Source: Leptolinea sp. (lineage in GTDB: Bacteria; Chloroflexota; Anaerolineae; Anaerolineales; Anaerolineaceae). From it: 64,000 bases of DNA. Numbering within the stretch: position 1 is the stretch's first letter; every line of letters starts with the position of its first letter. Below, piece by piece: positions 35,358 through 45,412 of this stretch. The stretch lies in assembly GCA_012798535.1 (NCBI GenBank), contig JAAZMZ010000009.1, forward strand, positions 1 through 64,000, in the 5' to 3' direction. The notes below the pieces were generated by a model, which was given only the letters and a program-made list of their open reading frames with translations, was not told the DNA's origin and did not search any database. The position numbers were made by a program, and so were the translations under genes.

Positions 35358-35909
35358 ATGGGAGAATTACCTTTGAGCCAAAAAATAAAAAATTATCTGT
35401 TTCTGTTTGTTGTGGCCGGATTGCTGCTTGGTTTAGATCAATGGACTAAAGCATATGTTCGGGCAAATTTATCGCTGGGATCCATCTGGTCTCCCTGGGA
35501 TTGGATGACGCCCTACGCCCGGATCGTCCACTGGAAGAACACCGGCGTAGCTTTTGGTATGTTCCAGGGAATGAGCACTGTATTTGCCGTGCTGGCAGCT
35601 CTGGTCAGTCTGGTGATCATCTATTACTATCCGCGTGTAGCAGGGGATGATTGGGTATTAAAGACCGCTCTTTCCCTGCAGTTGGCCGGAGCTTTGGGAA
35701 ATCTGGTCGATCGTATAACCATCAAATATGTGACGGATTTCATCTCCATCGGGACATTCCCGGTCTTTAATCTTGCGGATGCCAGTATATCTGTAGGAGT
35801 AGTAATACTGCTTCTTTATGTGTGGTTGGAAGAGCGTAAAGAGAAAGCAAAACAGAATGAAAACGAGACAGTCGAAGCTCTCGACGAGTCCGTCCCGAGA
35901 GAAAATTGA
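35358..35909 (+). CDS. lspA: Lipoprotein signal peptidase (signal peptidase II)
   Basis: 183 residues with four membrane helices. The LspA blocks are present: LGLDQWTK, KNTGVAFG, GALGNLVDRI, VTDFI and FNLADASI; the catalytic aspartates correspond to D127 and D141. It cuts the signal peptide of diacylglyceryl-modified prolipoproteins. Its partner lgt is at 46.1 kb. The charged C-terminal tail (about 155-183) is an extension. It starts a run of lspA-rluD-ltaE-PNP, with rluD 9 bases after its stop. Confidence 0.93.
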   Translation: MGELPLSQKIKNYLFLFVVAGLLLGLDQWTKAYVRANLSLGSIWSPWDWMTPYARIVHWKNTGVAFGMFQGMSTVFAVLAALVSLVIIYYYPRVAGDDWVLKTALSLQLAGALGNLVDRITIKYVTDFISIGTFPVFNLADASISVGVVILLLYVWLEERKEKAKQNENETVEALDESVPREN

Positions 35910-35918
35910 CCACTGGTG

Positions 35919-36839
35919 ATGAAGAAAACATCCACCTTCATTTTTTTAGAAAGTGAACCCAGACGGTTGGATGTTTACCTAACCGAAAAACTTCCGCATC
36001 TTTCACGGTCGCGTATCCAACATCTAATCCGAGAGCAACTGGTCTTGGTGAATGGCGAAGTCCCGTCAAAGGCCGGTTTCCTGCTGGAAGGCCAGGAAGA
36101 GATCCGCGTCGACGAACCGGAAGTTGAACCTTCCTCTTTGGAGGCGGAAGAGATTCCCCTGAATGTCATCTTTGAGAACAATGATCTGCTGATCATCGAC
36201 AAACCGGCCGGCATGGTAGTGCATCCGGCAGCAGGGCATATCCACGGAACACTGGCCAGCGCGGCACTCTGGCATGACCCTGATCTCGAAGGTGTCGGAG
36301 GGGAAAAACGCCCCGGCATCGTTCACAGGCTGGATAAAGATACATCAGGATTGATCGTCATTGCCAAGAATGATGCCGCGCATCAATGGCTGCAGGATCA
36401 ATTTAAAGATCGTACGGTATCGAAAACTTACCTGGCTCTGGTGGATGGCAAACCGCCGACTCCGAACGGAAGGATTGAAGCGCCTATCGGGCGTGATCCG
36501 TCGCACCGCCAGAAGATGGCTGTCACCTCTGAAAGCCGCGGCAGGTCTTCTATCACCGAGTACTACACCCGCGAATCATTCCCGGCGCACACACTGGTTG
36601 AGGCGCATCCGCTCACCGGACGCACACATCAAATCCGAGTGCATCTGGCGTTCATCGGCTGCCCCGTGACCGGTGATACGGTATATGGACACAGGAAGAT
36701 CACCCTTCCGTTGACCCGGCAGTTTCTGCATGCTTTTCGGCTGAAGATCTGCCTGCCCGGAGAATCTCAACCACGCACCTTTGAAACACCATTGCCGGAA
36801 GACCTGCAAACCTGTTTGGATCAGTTACATCATAAGTGA
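35919..36839 (+). CDS. rluD: RluD-type 23S rRNA pseudouridine synthase
   Basis: 306 residues from ATG 35919; a GTG three bases earlier is possible. An S4 domain (about 15-75, with RLDVYL...[10 protein letters not shown]) precedes the catalytic domain with [10 protein letters not shown], whose Asp (D139) is the catalytic residue. The family modifies U1911, 1915 and 1917 of helix 69 in 23S rRNA. lspA-rluD is a widespread pair. The exact target uridines cannot be proven from sequence. Confidence 0.9.
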   Translation: MKKTSTFIFLESEPRRLDVYLTEKLPHLSRSRIQHLIREQLVLVNGEVPSKAGFLLEGQEEIRVDEPEVEPSSLEAEEIPLNVIFENNDLLIIDKPAGMVVHPAAGHIHGTLASAALWHDPDLEGVGGEKRPGIVHRLDKDTSGLIVIAKNDAAHQWLQDQFKDRTVSKTYLALVDGKPPTPNGRIEAPIGRDPSHRQKMAVTSESRGRSSITEYYTRESFPAHTLVEAHPLTGRTHQIRVHLAFIGCPVTGDTVYGHRKITLPLTRQFLHAFRLKICLPGESQPRTFETPLPEDLQTCLDQLHHK

Positions 36840-36853
36840 TTCTGGAGTGAACT

Positions 36854-37894
36854 ATGAATATCATCGATCTGAGAAGTGATACTGTCACACATCCCACACC
36901 GGAAATGCGCGAAGCTATGGCCAGAGCCGAGGTAGGAGATGATGTGTTTGGGGATGACCCGACTGTGAACCGGCTGCAGGAACTGGCGGCGCAAAAGATG
37001 GGAAAAGAAGCCGGTCTGCTGGTCTGTTCCGGGACGATGGGAAACCTGATCGGTGTCCTGGCTCACTGCCAGAGGGGTGAGGAAGCCATCATGGGAGACA
37101 AAGCGCACACCTTCCTGTTCGAACAGGGCGGGGTGTCCGCACTGGGCGGTGTCTTTCCGCATACGATTCCCAACCAGGCGGATGGCACTCTGAAATTTGA
37201 GGATATCGAAGGCGCGATCCGCGGAGAAGATGTGCATTTTCCGGTTTCACGCCTTGTCATTCTCGAAAACACACACAACCGCTGCGGCGGTGTGGTCTTG
37301 ACTGCAGAGTACACACGGCAAGTGGCAGCGCTGGCGCATAAACACAACCTGAGACTGCATCTGGACGGCGCGAGGATTTTCAACGCTTCTGCTGCCCAGG
37401 GTGTGAATGTAAAAGAACTATCGGAACCGGCCGATTCGATTACTTTCTGTCTGAGCAAGGCGTTGTGCGCGCCGGTTGGTTCGGTTCTTTGCGGAACACA
37501 AGACTTCATTTACAGAGCCAGACGCATCCGTAAACAACTCGGCGGCGGGATGCGGCAGGCCGGTGTGCTGGCGGCTGCTGGGATCATTGCCATCGAGAAA
37601 ATGTCCATCCGCCTGCACGAAGATCACACTCGGGCGCGCCGGTTGGCGGAAGGACTGGCCGGTTTGAAAGGTTTTTCACTCGATTTTGGGATGCCGCCCA
37701 GCAACATAGTCTTTGTCACCATGGATCCTTTTGTTAAATCCACCGCAAAGGAAGCGGCTGATATTCTCGACCGGGAAGGAATTAAAGTCGGAGTGGTGGG
37801 AGAACACCGCTTCCGCCTGGTGACTCATTACTGGATCGATGACCGCGCGGTGGAAAAGACGCTGGCAGCTTTTTCCGGATTATCTCGGGCATAA
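36854..37894 (+). CDS. ltaE: Low-specificity L-threonine aldolase
   Basis: 346 residues of the fold-type I PLP family. The N-terminal [15 protein letters not shown] and [16 protein letters not shown] are typical. The lysine that binds PLP is K202 in [12 protein letters not shown], with [10 protein letters not shown] upstream. It splits L-threonine or L-allo-threonine to glycine and acetaldehyde. It begins 14 bases after rluD. Confidence 0.93.
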   Translation: MNIIDLRSDTVTHPTPEMREAMARAEVGDDVFGDDPTVNRLQELAAQKMGKEAGLLVCSGTMGNLIGVLAHCQRGEEAIMGDKAHTFLFEQGGVSALGGVFPHTIPNQADGTLKFEDIEGAIRGEDVHFPVSRLVILENTHNRCGGVVLTAEYTRQVAALAHKHNLRLHLDGARIFNASAAQGVNVKELSEPADSITFCLSKALCAPVGSVLCGTQDFIYRARRIRKQLGGGMRQAGVLAAAGIIAIEKMSIRLHEDHTRARRLAEGLAGLKGFSLDFGMPPSNIVFVTMDPFVKSTAKEAADILDREGIKVGVVGEHRFRLVTHYWIDDRAVEKTLAAFSGLSRA

Positions 37895-37961
37895 TCGTGT
37901 GGAGTACAATAAGCGCACCTGAACGGATTATCCAATTATCATCTGGGATGAGGTGAATTGC

Positions 37962-38801
37962 ATGAAGGAATATTTCACATTTGAAGAGATTGACCTGGCA
38001 GCCAGGACTGTCCAGAAAAAATTGCATTACAAACCACGGGTGGGGTTGATCCTGGGATCCGGTCTCGGTGACATGGCGGATACCATCGAAAAACCGGATG
38101 TGATCCCTTTCAAGGAAATCCCAAACTGGCCGGAAGCTACCGCACCGGGGCATGTTGGCCGCCTGGTGGTCGGAAAACTGGAAAATCAGGAAGTCCTGGT
38201 TCTGCAGGGCCGGCTGCATTATTATGAAGGTTATTCGATGGCAGAGGTGACTTTACCGATCCGGGTCATGCAGCGGTTGGGAATCGAGATACTGGTACTC
38301 ACCAATGCTGCCGGTGGTGTGAATCCCAATTTTTCAGCCGGTGATGTCATGTTGATCACCGACCATATCGGTATGGTAACCATGACCGGATTGAATCCGC
38401 TGCGCGGTCCCAACCTAGAACAATTTGGGGTACGTTTTCCGGATGTCAGTCAGGTCTATGATCGTAAATTGCAGGAACTGGCCCGCAAAGCGGCGAAAGA
38501 ATCCGGCACTCCCATGCAGGAAGGAGTGTATGTGAATCTTTCCGGGCCGTCCTTCGAAACACCGGCTGACCTGCGCTTCCTGCGCACGATTGGCGCTGAC
38601 GCGGTGGGTATGTCGACCGTTCCGGAAGCCATAGTGGCCGTTCATGGGAAAACCCGTGTGCTGGGATTATCGGGTATCAGCAATAAAGCCAGCCTGGATG
38701 GTTCCACTGTGACAACTGGTGAAGAAGTTTTGGAAGCCGGTAAAGTTCTGGTACCCAAAATGGAGCGGATCATCCGCGGTTTTCTGCGCAACCTGGCGTA
38801 A
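37962..38801 (+). CDS. punA: Purine nucleoside phosphorylase (trimeric type)
   Basis: 279 residues from ATG 37962, with GAGG about eight bases upstream; a GTG at 37953 is possible. The family motifs ILGSGLGDMAD, the HVGRLVVG, GRLHYYEGYSM, TNAAGGVNP, GPSFETPAD and GADAVGMSTVPE segments are complete. It cleaves purine nucleosides with phosphate. With the pyrimidine phosphorylase and deoC it completes nucleoside salvage. It lies 67 bases after ltaE. Confidence 0.94.
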   Translation: MKEYFTFEEIDLAARTVQKKLHYKPRVGLILGSGLGDMADTIEKPDVIPFKEIPNWPEATAPGHVGRLVVGKLENQEVLVLQGRLHYYEGYSMAEVTLPIRVMQRLGIEILVLTNAAGGVNPNFSAGDVMLITDHIGMVTMTGLNPLRGPNLEQFGVRFPDVSQVYDRKLQELARKAAKESGTPMQEGVYVNLSGPSFETPADLRFLRTIGADAVGMSTVPEAIVAVHGKTRVLGLSGISNKASLDGSTVTTGEEVLEAGKVLVPKMERIIRGFLRNLA

Positions 38802-38902
38802 AATCCGGAAAGACTGGCACTATCCTTGCAAATCAAGAGTGACCCGTTCAACGGGCGGTTGGTTTTCGTTTTTAACACAGCCGCCGATTTGCTGGCGCAG
38901 CC

Positions 38903-39586
38903 ATGAGTGAAACCCTTGCCTACCTGACGAAATATGAGGTTTGGATATATATCCTTGCCGGAGGGATCGGATTGATCTATATCCGCAAGCTGATCATCGC
39001 TCTGGAGGAACGCAGGGCGGCCGTGTTTGGATTGGAGCGTGAAAATGCCAATCGCCAGCTCGCTTCCGCCGGTTCCATGCTGGGGCTCATGTTATTGCTG
39101 GCTGCCGGTGAATTTACCCTGGTGACGTTTGTTTCTCCCTTTGTCCCGCAACCAAAATTGTTGCCCACTACCACCCTGGATTTACTGGCCACACCGACCA
39201 TCACTCTGCAGGCGGTTGCTGGTACTCTGCCGGTCAGTGGAACACCCGGCACGCCGGTTCCCGCCCATTCGAACGGTTGTATTCCCGGCCAGCTTGAATT
39301 CACCAATGTGACACCCGGCCAGGAATTCAGCAAGACGATCAGGCTGGAGGGAACAACCAATGTGCCCGGTTTCGGGTTCTATAAATATGAGTACGGCCAG
39401 CCTGGCCAGAACAACTGGGTGACCATAGCGGCCGGCAACGAGATCAAAATTGACGCTGAGATCGGCGCCTGGAATATATCGCAGCTTCCGCAGGGTGATT
39501 ATGTTCTCCGCCTGGTGGTTGTCAACCAGCAAAATGAATCCATGCCGCCCTGTGAAGTACCTATCCGCGTGGTTTCATCGCAATAA
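38903..39586 (+). CDS. Membrane-anchored protein of unknown function
   Basis: 227 residues with two hydrophobic segments (about 12-32 and 55-80), then a Thr/Pro-rich linker (about 95-125) and an extracytoplasmic C-terminal domain of about 100 residues. The domain has beta-rich features (LEFTNVTPGQEFSKTIRLEGTTNVPGFGFYKYEY and GDYVLRLVVVN), suggesting an Ig-like fold, and two Cys (near 128 and 219) that could bond. I do not recognise a named family. It lies before the GNAT gene with a 15-base gap. A role in protein-protein contact outside the cell is a guess. Confidence 0.7.
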   Translation: MSETLAYLTKYEVWIYILAGGIGLIYIRKLIIALEERRAAVFGLERENANRQLASAGSMLGLMLLLAAGEFTLVTFVSPFVPQPKLLPTTTLDLLATPTITLQAVAGTLPVSGTPGTPVPAHSNGCIPGQLEFTNVTPGQEFSKTIRLEGTTNVPGFGFYKYEYGQPGQNNWVTIAAGNEIKIDAEIGAWNISQLPQGDYVLRLVVVNQQNESMPPCEVPIRVVSSQ

Positions 39587-39601
39587 TTGGAGGTTTTCCC
39601 A

Positions 39602-40153
39602 ATGCCCGAAGTTGAAATTCGCCCTGTTGTAATCAGCGATCTGCCGCTGCTCAGCAGCCTCGAACACCATTACCAGACGAACAAGGTCTGGCAAATGGAA
39701 CGTTCCATTGCCGATGATCAGGTTCGGGTGCAATTTCGAGAGATCATTCTGCCGCGCAGTGTCAGGGTGGAATATCCCCGGCAGCCCGATCTTGTTGGCA
39801 GTTGCCAGAATGCCAGTGCGGTGATCCTTGAAGCTGTATTGAACAACTCACCTGTTGGGTATATCACTCTCTGGGAGAATCTGGCTTCCAATGCGGCCTG
39901 GATTCGAGATCTGGTGGTGAGAGAAAGAAACCGGCGGCAGGGTATTGGTTCCGCGTTGATCCTGGCCGGTCAGGAGTGGGCTGGTCGCAAGCGATTGAAA
40001 CGTATGATCATCGAAATGCAGAGCAAAAACTATCCTGGTATTCAACTGGCAAAGAAACTGGGATTTGAATTTTGCGGATACAACGATAACTACTTCGAGA
40101 ATCAGGATATTGCCCTGTTGTTTTCAAGACCGGTGAAGATGTTGAATCCGTGA
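39602..40153 (+). CDS. GNAT-family acetyltransferase
   Basis: 183 residues from ATG 39602, with GGAGG eight bases upstream. The GNAT acetyl-CoA site is seen in the stretch VRERNRRQGIGSALILAGQEWA (RRQGIG matches Q/RxxGxG/A), followed by KLGFEFCGYNDNYF. The substrate cannot be told. The family acetylates amines, including protein N termini and small molecules. It is set between two membrane-protein genes with tiny gaps. Confidence 0.85.
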   Translation: MPEVEIRPVVISDLPLLSSLEHHYQTNKVWQMERSIADDQVRVQFREIILPRSVRVEYPRQPDLVGSCQNASAVILEAVLNNSPVGYITLWENLASNAAWIRDLVVRERNRRQGIGSALILAGQEWAGRKRLKRMIIEMQSKNYPGIQLAKKLGFEFCGYNDNYFENQDIALLFSRPVKMLNP

Positions 40154-40157
40154 GACT

Positions 40158-42065
40158 ATGGAAACCTGGGCAGTAGGCTTACTCGTTTTTTTCAGAACCA
40201 CCAGCCAGATCCTTTCGGCCGGCATAGCCATCACCGCGTTCTCGCTGGTGTTATACGGATTGACGTTCAATCTACGCGATCGGGTTGCCCGCACTTTCGC
40301 ACTCATCATGATCAGTGTGGCAGTGGTTTTCACCGGCCAGTCGCTGGCCAGCACTTCGACCGAACCGGTTAGCGCTGATTTCTGGCTGCAATTCTCATGG
40401 ATGGGTATCACCGTTCTGCCGGCTTTCTATTTGAATTTTTCCGATGCCATTCTGGCTACCACCGGCCGGCCCAGCCGGTGGCGCCGGAAACTGGCCATTC
40501 GGACGGCCTACCTTGCCAGCCTGGTTTTCCTGATCACACTTCCGCTGGGTCTGCTGGTGGGTGAATCAACGTCGGAGATCGAGACCGCGCCGCACCTGCG
40601 TCCAACCATTATCACAGGATTCCTCTTCCTCTATTATGCGGTGGCCATGGTGATGGCATGGATCAATTTCGTGCGCGCTTATTTGCGCACCACCACGCCT
40701 ACCAGTCGGCGGCGCATGGTGTATCTGATCACCGGTGCACTGGCGCCGGCGTTGGGATCTTTTCCGTTTTTACTGTATAACTCACAGCTTGCTCTCGAAC
40801 ACAACCTGGCTTTCTGGTCGATCTCCGCCATCAGCAACCTTGTCGTCGGAGGATTGATTGTTCTGATGGCGTACGCCGTTGCTTTCTTTGGTCATCCCTG
40901 GCCGGATCGGGTGGTAAAAAGCCGCCTGCTGAAATGGATCATCCGCGGGCCGGTGACGGCCATTATCACCCTGGGACTGATGACAATCGTACGCCGTGCC
41001 GGAAACCTGATGGGCAATCCGTATACCGGCATGGTTCCATTTGTCATGGTGTGTTCTATCCTGTTGTGTGAGTTTTTCGTTACGCTGCTTTCTCCCTTAT
41101 GGGAACGGGTTCTCTTCTATGGAAAAGATCAGAAAGACCTGGTCTTTATAAACAATCTTGAACAGAGCCTGGTAACCCGTAATGATCTAAGCCAGTTCCT
41201 GGAGATGATCCTGGCAGCGGTACAAGACCGGCTGCAATCACGGGGAGCGTTCATCGCCGCTATCAACGGCGAGGGAATGGAGCTGGTCAGCACAACAGGG
41301 AAGATCGATTGGCCGGATGAAAACAGTAATCAGGGGGATCTGGTTGAACTGGTTAAGCAATCGGATGAACACCTGGAGATTTTCGAATGGAATAACGCGT
41401 TGATCCTGCCGCTGCATACTAAAAACGCCGATGAAACCACAGAATTGCTGGGGCTGCTGGGTGTGACGGGTACCCGATCTCATCATCTGGAGCCGGAACA
41501 AAAGCAGAGTCTGGATCAACTGGCCGCCCGCGCGACCGTGGCTCTACGGGACAGGCATATTCAACAACAGTTATTCCAATCATTCGAGAAACTGACATCG
41601 GATATCAATTATTTGTCTGAACTGCGGGCAGCCGGACGCTACGAACCGGAAAACGTGCTGGATATTACCCGCCCGGTGGATGAGGAATTGACAATCTGGG
41701 TTAGAGACGCGTTGACACACTACTGGGGAGGCCCCCGCCTTACGGAAAGTCCGCTTCTGAATCTGACCATTATTCAGGATATGCTGGAGGCGCATGATGG
41801 AAATTATCCAAACACATTAAGAACCCTGTTAAAGAATGCCATTGAGAAGGTCCGTCCCGGTGGGGAAAGGCGATTTACCGGAGAATGGATTCTCTATAAC
41901 ATTCTCGAAATGAAGTTCCTGGAAGGGAAAAAAGTCCGGGAAATTGCCACGAAACTTGCAATGTCCGAAGCAGACCTGTATCGTAAACAAAGGGTGGCGC
42001 TTGAGGCAGTTGCCAGAGAAATCACACAGATGGAAAAGGAAGCCAGAGACTCCCACACAGATTGA
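40158..42065 (+). CDS. Polytopic membrane sensor with GAF-like region and HTH-like C-terminus
   Basis: 635 residues. The first 330 or so form about eight membrane helices, resembling the 7TM N-terminal regions of sensor kinases. A GAF-like region (about 345-480) contains SQFLEMILAAVQDRLQSRGAFIAA and LDQLAARATVALRDRHIQQQ. A helical C-terminus (about 500-635) ends in KKVREIATKLAMSEADLYRKQRVALEAVAREI, which looks like a DNA-binding helix-turn-helix. No histidine-kinase, GGDEF, EAL or kinase motif is present. I infer a membrane-bound one-component regulator or a sensor that passes its signal to a partner. It follows the GNAT gene by four bases. Confidence 0.65.
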   Translation: METWAVGLLVFFRTTSQILSAGIAITAFSLVLYGLTFNLRDRVARTFALIMISVAVVFTGQSLASTSTEPVSADFWLQFSWMGITVLPAFYLNFSDAILATTGRPSRWRRKLAIRTAYLASLVFLITLPLGLLVGESTSEIETAPHLRPTIITGFLFLYYAVAMVMAWINFVRAYLRTTTPTSRRRMVYLITGALAPALGSFPFLLYNSQLALEHNLAFWSISAISNLVVGGLIVLMAYAVAFFGHPWPDRVVKSRLLKWIIRGPVTAIITLGLMTIVRRAGNLMGNPYTGMVPFVMVCSILLCEFFVTLLSPLWERVLFYGKDQKDLVFINNLEQSLVTRNDLSQFLEMILAAVQDRLQSRGAFIAAINGEGMELVSTTGKIDWPDENSNQGDLVELVKQSDEHLEIFEWNNALILPLHTKNADETTELLGLLGVTGTRSHHLEPEQKQSLDQLAARATVALRDRHIQQQLFQSFEKLTSDINYLSELRAAGRYEPENVLDITRPVDEELTIWVRDALTHYWGGPRLTESPLLNLTIIQDMLEAHDGNYPNTLRTLLKNAIEKVRPGGERRFTGEWILYNILEMKFLEGKKVREIATKLAMSEADLYRKQRVALEAVAREITQMEKEARDSHTD

Positions 42066-42072
42066 AACATTA

Positions 42073-42103
42073 TTGAACATTTCCGTTCAGATTAAGCTAT
42101 AAT
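42073..42103 (+). promoter_or_regulatory. Possible promoter of the S1-protein/ftsK unit
   Basis: TTGAAC (42073-42078), a 19-base spacer and TATAAT (42098-42103), about 45 bases before the ATG at 42149. The spacer is long; the -10 box is perfect. Confidence 0.45.
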
Positions 42104-42148
42104 GTTTCGGAGTTTTTTTACTGGCTTTATTGTCATTGGAGGAAATCC

Positions 42149-43093
42149 ATGGTGGGGAAAATCCAATCAGTTCCTGGAGAGATAATTCAAGACGAAATGG
42201 ATGAAGGTTGGTGGGCCGCCGTACTGGCCGATGAAGAGAGCTCAACAGGCGAATACTCAGAGAATCATCCAATTTCCAGTCACCAGTCAGAATTGGTATT
42301 AGTTGATTGGGATCGTGTCAAATCGATCTACGAGAATGATGAGATCGTGGATCTTCAAGTGTACGGATTCAATCGCGGTGGTTTGCTGGTACAAAACCAG
42401 GGAATTCAGGGTTTTGTCCCGGTATCCCATCTGATCGATATGCCCTGCGGAGTGGAGGAGGATGTTCGCAAGACCACTCTGGCTGAATATATCGGACGGA
42501 CTTTACGCCTCAAAGTAATCGAATGTGAGCCGTCTCTAGACAGGATCGTTCTCTCTGAACGGGCTGCTCAGGCAGGTGAAGGACGCAGAAAGCAGTTGTT
42601 TGAAAGCCTGCATGTGGGAGATATCGTCAAGGGTAAGGTCACCAATGTGACAGATTTCGGTGTGTTCATTGACCTGGGTGGTGTGGAAGGCCTGATCCAT
42701 GTTTCAGAACTGTCTTGGGGCCGTGTGCAGCACCCCGGTGATATTCTGTCGATCGGTGATTGCGCGGAAGCCATGGTACTGCAGATCAATGAAGAAACAT
42801 CGCGGGTTGCCCTGTCTTACAAGCGGTTGCAGCCGAATCCTTGGGAAGTTGTAGCCGCCGCCTACGGCCCCGGAGATGAGGTCAACGCGGTTATTACATC
42901 GATCACCCGATTTGGCGTATTTGCCCGGCTGCAGGAAGGAATTGAGGGATTGATCCACATCTCCTCTATCCAGATATCACAACCGTATCAATCGCTGGAA
43001 GACTGCTTCAGTATTGGTGCCGTGATAAGGGTACAAATCTTGCATATAGATCCAGACCGGCGTAGACTCGGTCTGGGATATATACAGAACTGA
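42149..43093 (+). CDS. Three-S1-domain RNA-binding protein
   Basis: 314 residues with three S1 repeats: about 55-135 (RGGLLVQNQGIQGFVPVSHL), 150-225 (GDIVKGKVTNVTDFGVFIDLGGVEGLIHVSEL) and 235-312 (AVITSITRFGVFARLQEGIEGLIHIS). An acidic head (about 10-50) precedes them. It is a short RpsA-like protein; ribosomal protein S1 usually has four to six repeats, so it may replace or supplement S1 in mRNA binding. GGAGG precedes the ATG. The stop TGA overlaps the ATG of ftsK (ATGA), so translation is coupled. Confidence 0.88.
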   Translation: MVGKIQSVPGEIIQDEMDEGWWAAVLADEESSTGEYSENHPISSHQSELVLVDWDRVKSIYENDEIVDLQVYGFNRGGLLVQNQGIQGFVPVSHLIDMPCGVEEDVRKTTLAEYIGRTLRLKVIECEPSLDRIVLSERAAQAGEGRRKQLFESLHVGDIVKGKVTNVTDFGVFIDLGGVEGLIHVSELSWGRVQHPGDILSIGDCAEAMVLQINEETSRVALSYKRLQPNPWEVVAAAYGPGDEVNAVITSITRFGVFARLQEGIEGLIHISSIQISQPYQSLEDCFSIGAVIRVQILHIDPDRRRLGLGYIQN

Positions 43094-45321
43094 TGAATTC
43101 TCTTTTTCCTGACGATGAAAATCCCGCTGGCGACGTTTTCCCAGACGGGATAGAACCATCATCCTCTTCCTCCTTTACCGATGAGAAACAGAGTGAATTT
43201 GAGTGGCTGGGTAAAGACGGAGGGGGGATCCTTTTAGTTCTAATAAGCCTGCTAACTTTATTCGGCCTGACACAGATCAGTTCAGGGGCCTTTCTTACCA
43301 CCTGGGTTCAGTTTTTGCGGCGCTGGTTTGGATGGAGCAGTGTTTTACTTGCCTTTCTTGTGGGATATACAGGAATTGCCGTCTTGCGACAACCGCGTGG
43401 AACCAGGGCATATCCACTGGTGCAGATTCTGGGTGGAGAAGGACTGATCTTTGCATTATCCGCTTTGCTGGCGGTGATAGGCGGGAACTCCGTTGACCGG
43501 GCGGGAATGGGAGAAGACGGCGGCCTGATCGGTTGGGGCCTGGCGCGAATGACCCAATTCCTCCTGCCGGGTTTCCTGAACGGTCTTCTCTGGCTGGGTG
43601 TTCTGGTGCTTATGGCGGTTGCCACCTTCTGGCCGGTGCGCCATGTGGTTTTGAGAACCGTGAACAAAAAACGACGGACTTATGAGCCCGAACGGCAGAC
43701 GCTATCTGCTCAGGAAAAGGCGGAAACACCGAAACCGGTGCAACATTCGCTTTCCAGTCTGGCTGAAATTTTGAAGGATGATCAATCTGAAATAGTCGAT
43801 GAAACCATCCCGCCTGTGAAGAAGCGCCAGAATGACCGGCAAAAACCCGGGGTAGACCGCCTTCCTCCGATTAATTTACTTTCTCAAGAGCAGACGGAAA
43901 AAATCGACCCGCAGGTCATCCACCAGCTGGCCGGGCAGATTGAGGTTACTTTAACGGAATTTGGTGTTCCTTCCACTGTGACCGGTTATCGGATAGGCCC
44001 GACGGTCACCCAGTTTGCCGTGGAACCCGGATACATTGAGAAGACGGGGATCGATGGCAATATTACCCGCCAGAAAATCCGGGTGGCTCAGATATCTGCT
44101 CTGTCTCGTGATCTGGCGCTGGCATTGAAAGCCAGACGGTTGCGTATCGAAGCACCTGTTCCAGGACAATCCTTCCTCGGGATTGAAATTCCCAATTCCA
44201 ACAATGCAATTGTCCGTCTGCGTCCAATCCTTGAATCTGAAGGTTTCCAAAAAAATACGTCACCCCTGGCCCTGGCACTGGGGAAAGATGTCTCTGGTAA
44301 TCCGGTGATCGCAGACCTGGCGAAGATGCCGCATCTTCTGGTCGCCGGGACGACCGGATCGGGAAAGTCCGTCTGTATCAGCGCCTTGATCACCTGCCTG
44401 ATCATGAATAATTCTCCTGCCGACCTCAGGCTTGCCATACTGGATCCCAAGAAGGTGGAACTGGTGCGTTTCAACGGTTTGCCGCATCTGCTGGGGCATG
44501 TGGAAACAACTGTGGAACGGATGCTGGGAGTTCTGCGCTGGGGTGTGGTTGAGATGGAAAACCGCTATAAACTTCTTGAATCACAAAAGTCACGCGATAT
44601 CGACGCGTATAACCGCAAAATGCAGCGCAAAGGCATGGATCCCCTTCCACGGATCGTCATACTGGTGGATGAAATGGCGGATCTGATGATGTCTGCGCCA
44701 GATCAAACCGAGCAGAACGTGGTACGCCTGGCTCAGATGGCACGCGGTGTGGGCATTCATCTTGTGGTGGCCACGCAGCGTCCCAGCACGGATGTTGTAA
44801 CCGGCGTGATCAAAGCCAATTTCCCGGCGAGGATTGCCTTTACTGTGGCTTCTGCCATTGATTCACGCGTGATCCTGGACGTCAACGGTGCCGAAACCCT
44901 GCTGGGTCGAGGCGATATGCTTTTTTTAAATTCGGATGCCAGTGCCGCGCAGCGTGTTCAAGGGGTAATGGTCACGGATACTGAAATTGACAAGATCGTT
45001 ACCTTCTGGCGCAAGATGATGCCGCCCCAAGACGGTGATGTTGTTGAGGAATGCCCGTGGGAGAAACTGGTTCCCAGTACGGATGAATTGAACAGTGATG
45101 CCCTGGTGGAACAGGCAATAGAAATGGTCCGGGGGATGCAGAAAGCCAGCGCGTCATTGCTACAGCGCAAAATGCGCATAGGATATCCACGAGCAGCGCG
45201 GTTGATGGATGAGATGGAAAAACTCGGCGTGGTCGGCCCGATTAATCCGGGCGGGCGCGAGCGGGATGTGCTGGTTAGCCGCCGAGATGAAGACTCGGAT
45301 GGTGACGACAATCCGGGGTGA
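43093..45321 (+). CDS. ftsK: DNA translocase FtsK/SpoIIIE
   Basis: 742 residues. An acidic head is followed by about four membrane helices (about 45-190), a short linker, the FtsK beta domain (about 275-400) and an ATPase domain with Walker A GTTGSGKS at 419-426 and LVDEMADL (Walker B). A C-terminal gamma winged helix (about 660-735, ASASLLQRKMRIGYPRAARLMDEME) reads DNA orientation sites. It pumps chromosomal DNA through the division septum. The linker is short compared with E. coli. Translation is coupled to the S1 gene. Confidence 0.95.
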   Translation: MNSLFPDDENPAGDVFPDGIEPSSSSSFTDEKQSEFEWLGKDGGGILLVLISLLTLFGLTQISSGAFLTTWVQFLRRWFGWSSVLLAFLVGYTGIAVLRQPRGTRAYPLVQILGGEGLIFALSALLAVIGGNSVDRAGMGEDGGLIGWGLARMTQFLLPGFLNGLLWLGVLVLMAVATFWPVRHVVLRTVNKKRRTYEPERQTLSAQEKAETPKPVQHSLSSLAEILKDDQSEIVDETIPPVKKRQNDRQKPGVDRLPPINLLSQEQTEKIDPQVIHQLAGQIEVTLTEFGVPSTVTGYRIGPTVTQFAVEPGYIEKTGIDGNITRQKIRVAQISALSRDLALALKARRLRIEAPVPGQSFLGIEIPNSNNAIVRLRPILESEGFQKNTSPLALALGKDVSGNPVIADLAKMPHLLVAGTTGSGKSVCISALITCLIMNNSPADLRLAILDPKKVELVRFNGLPHLLGHVETTVERMLGVLRWGVVEMENRYKLLESQKSRDIDAYNRKMQRKGMDPLPRIVILVDEMADLMMSAPDQTEQNVVRLAQMARGVGIHLVVATQRPSTDVVTGVIKANFPARIAFTVASAIDSRVILDVNGAETLLGRGDMLFLNSDASAAQRVQGVMVTDTEIDKIVTFWRKMMPPQDGDVVEECPWEKLVPSTDELNSDALVEQAIEMVRGMQKASASLLQRKMRIGYPRAARLMDEMEKLGVVGPINPGGRERDVLVSRRDEDSDGDDNPG

Positions 45322-45348
45322 TAGAGTATCCGGGATATTCTGACTTGC

Positions 45349-45377
45349 TTGACAGGAAGTGTCGGGTAGGATAGCAT
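45349..45377 (+). promoter_or_regulatory. Promoter of the CDP-alcohol transferase gene
   Basis: TTGACA (45349-45354), a 17-base spacer, TAGCAT (45372-45377), about 36 bases before the GTG at 45413. Confidence 0.7.
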
Positions 45378-45412
45378 AAGCCCACATTCTTAAGAATAAT
45401 CAGGTAAAGTCA

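Noticed and set aside
38846-38880. Terminator after the purine nucleoside phosphorylase
   Set aside because: The CCCG/CGGG stem is only four base pairs and the T tract begins too far away.
40158-42065. Histidine kinase
   Set aside because: No H-box, N-box or G-box ATPase motif is found after the GAF-like region.
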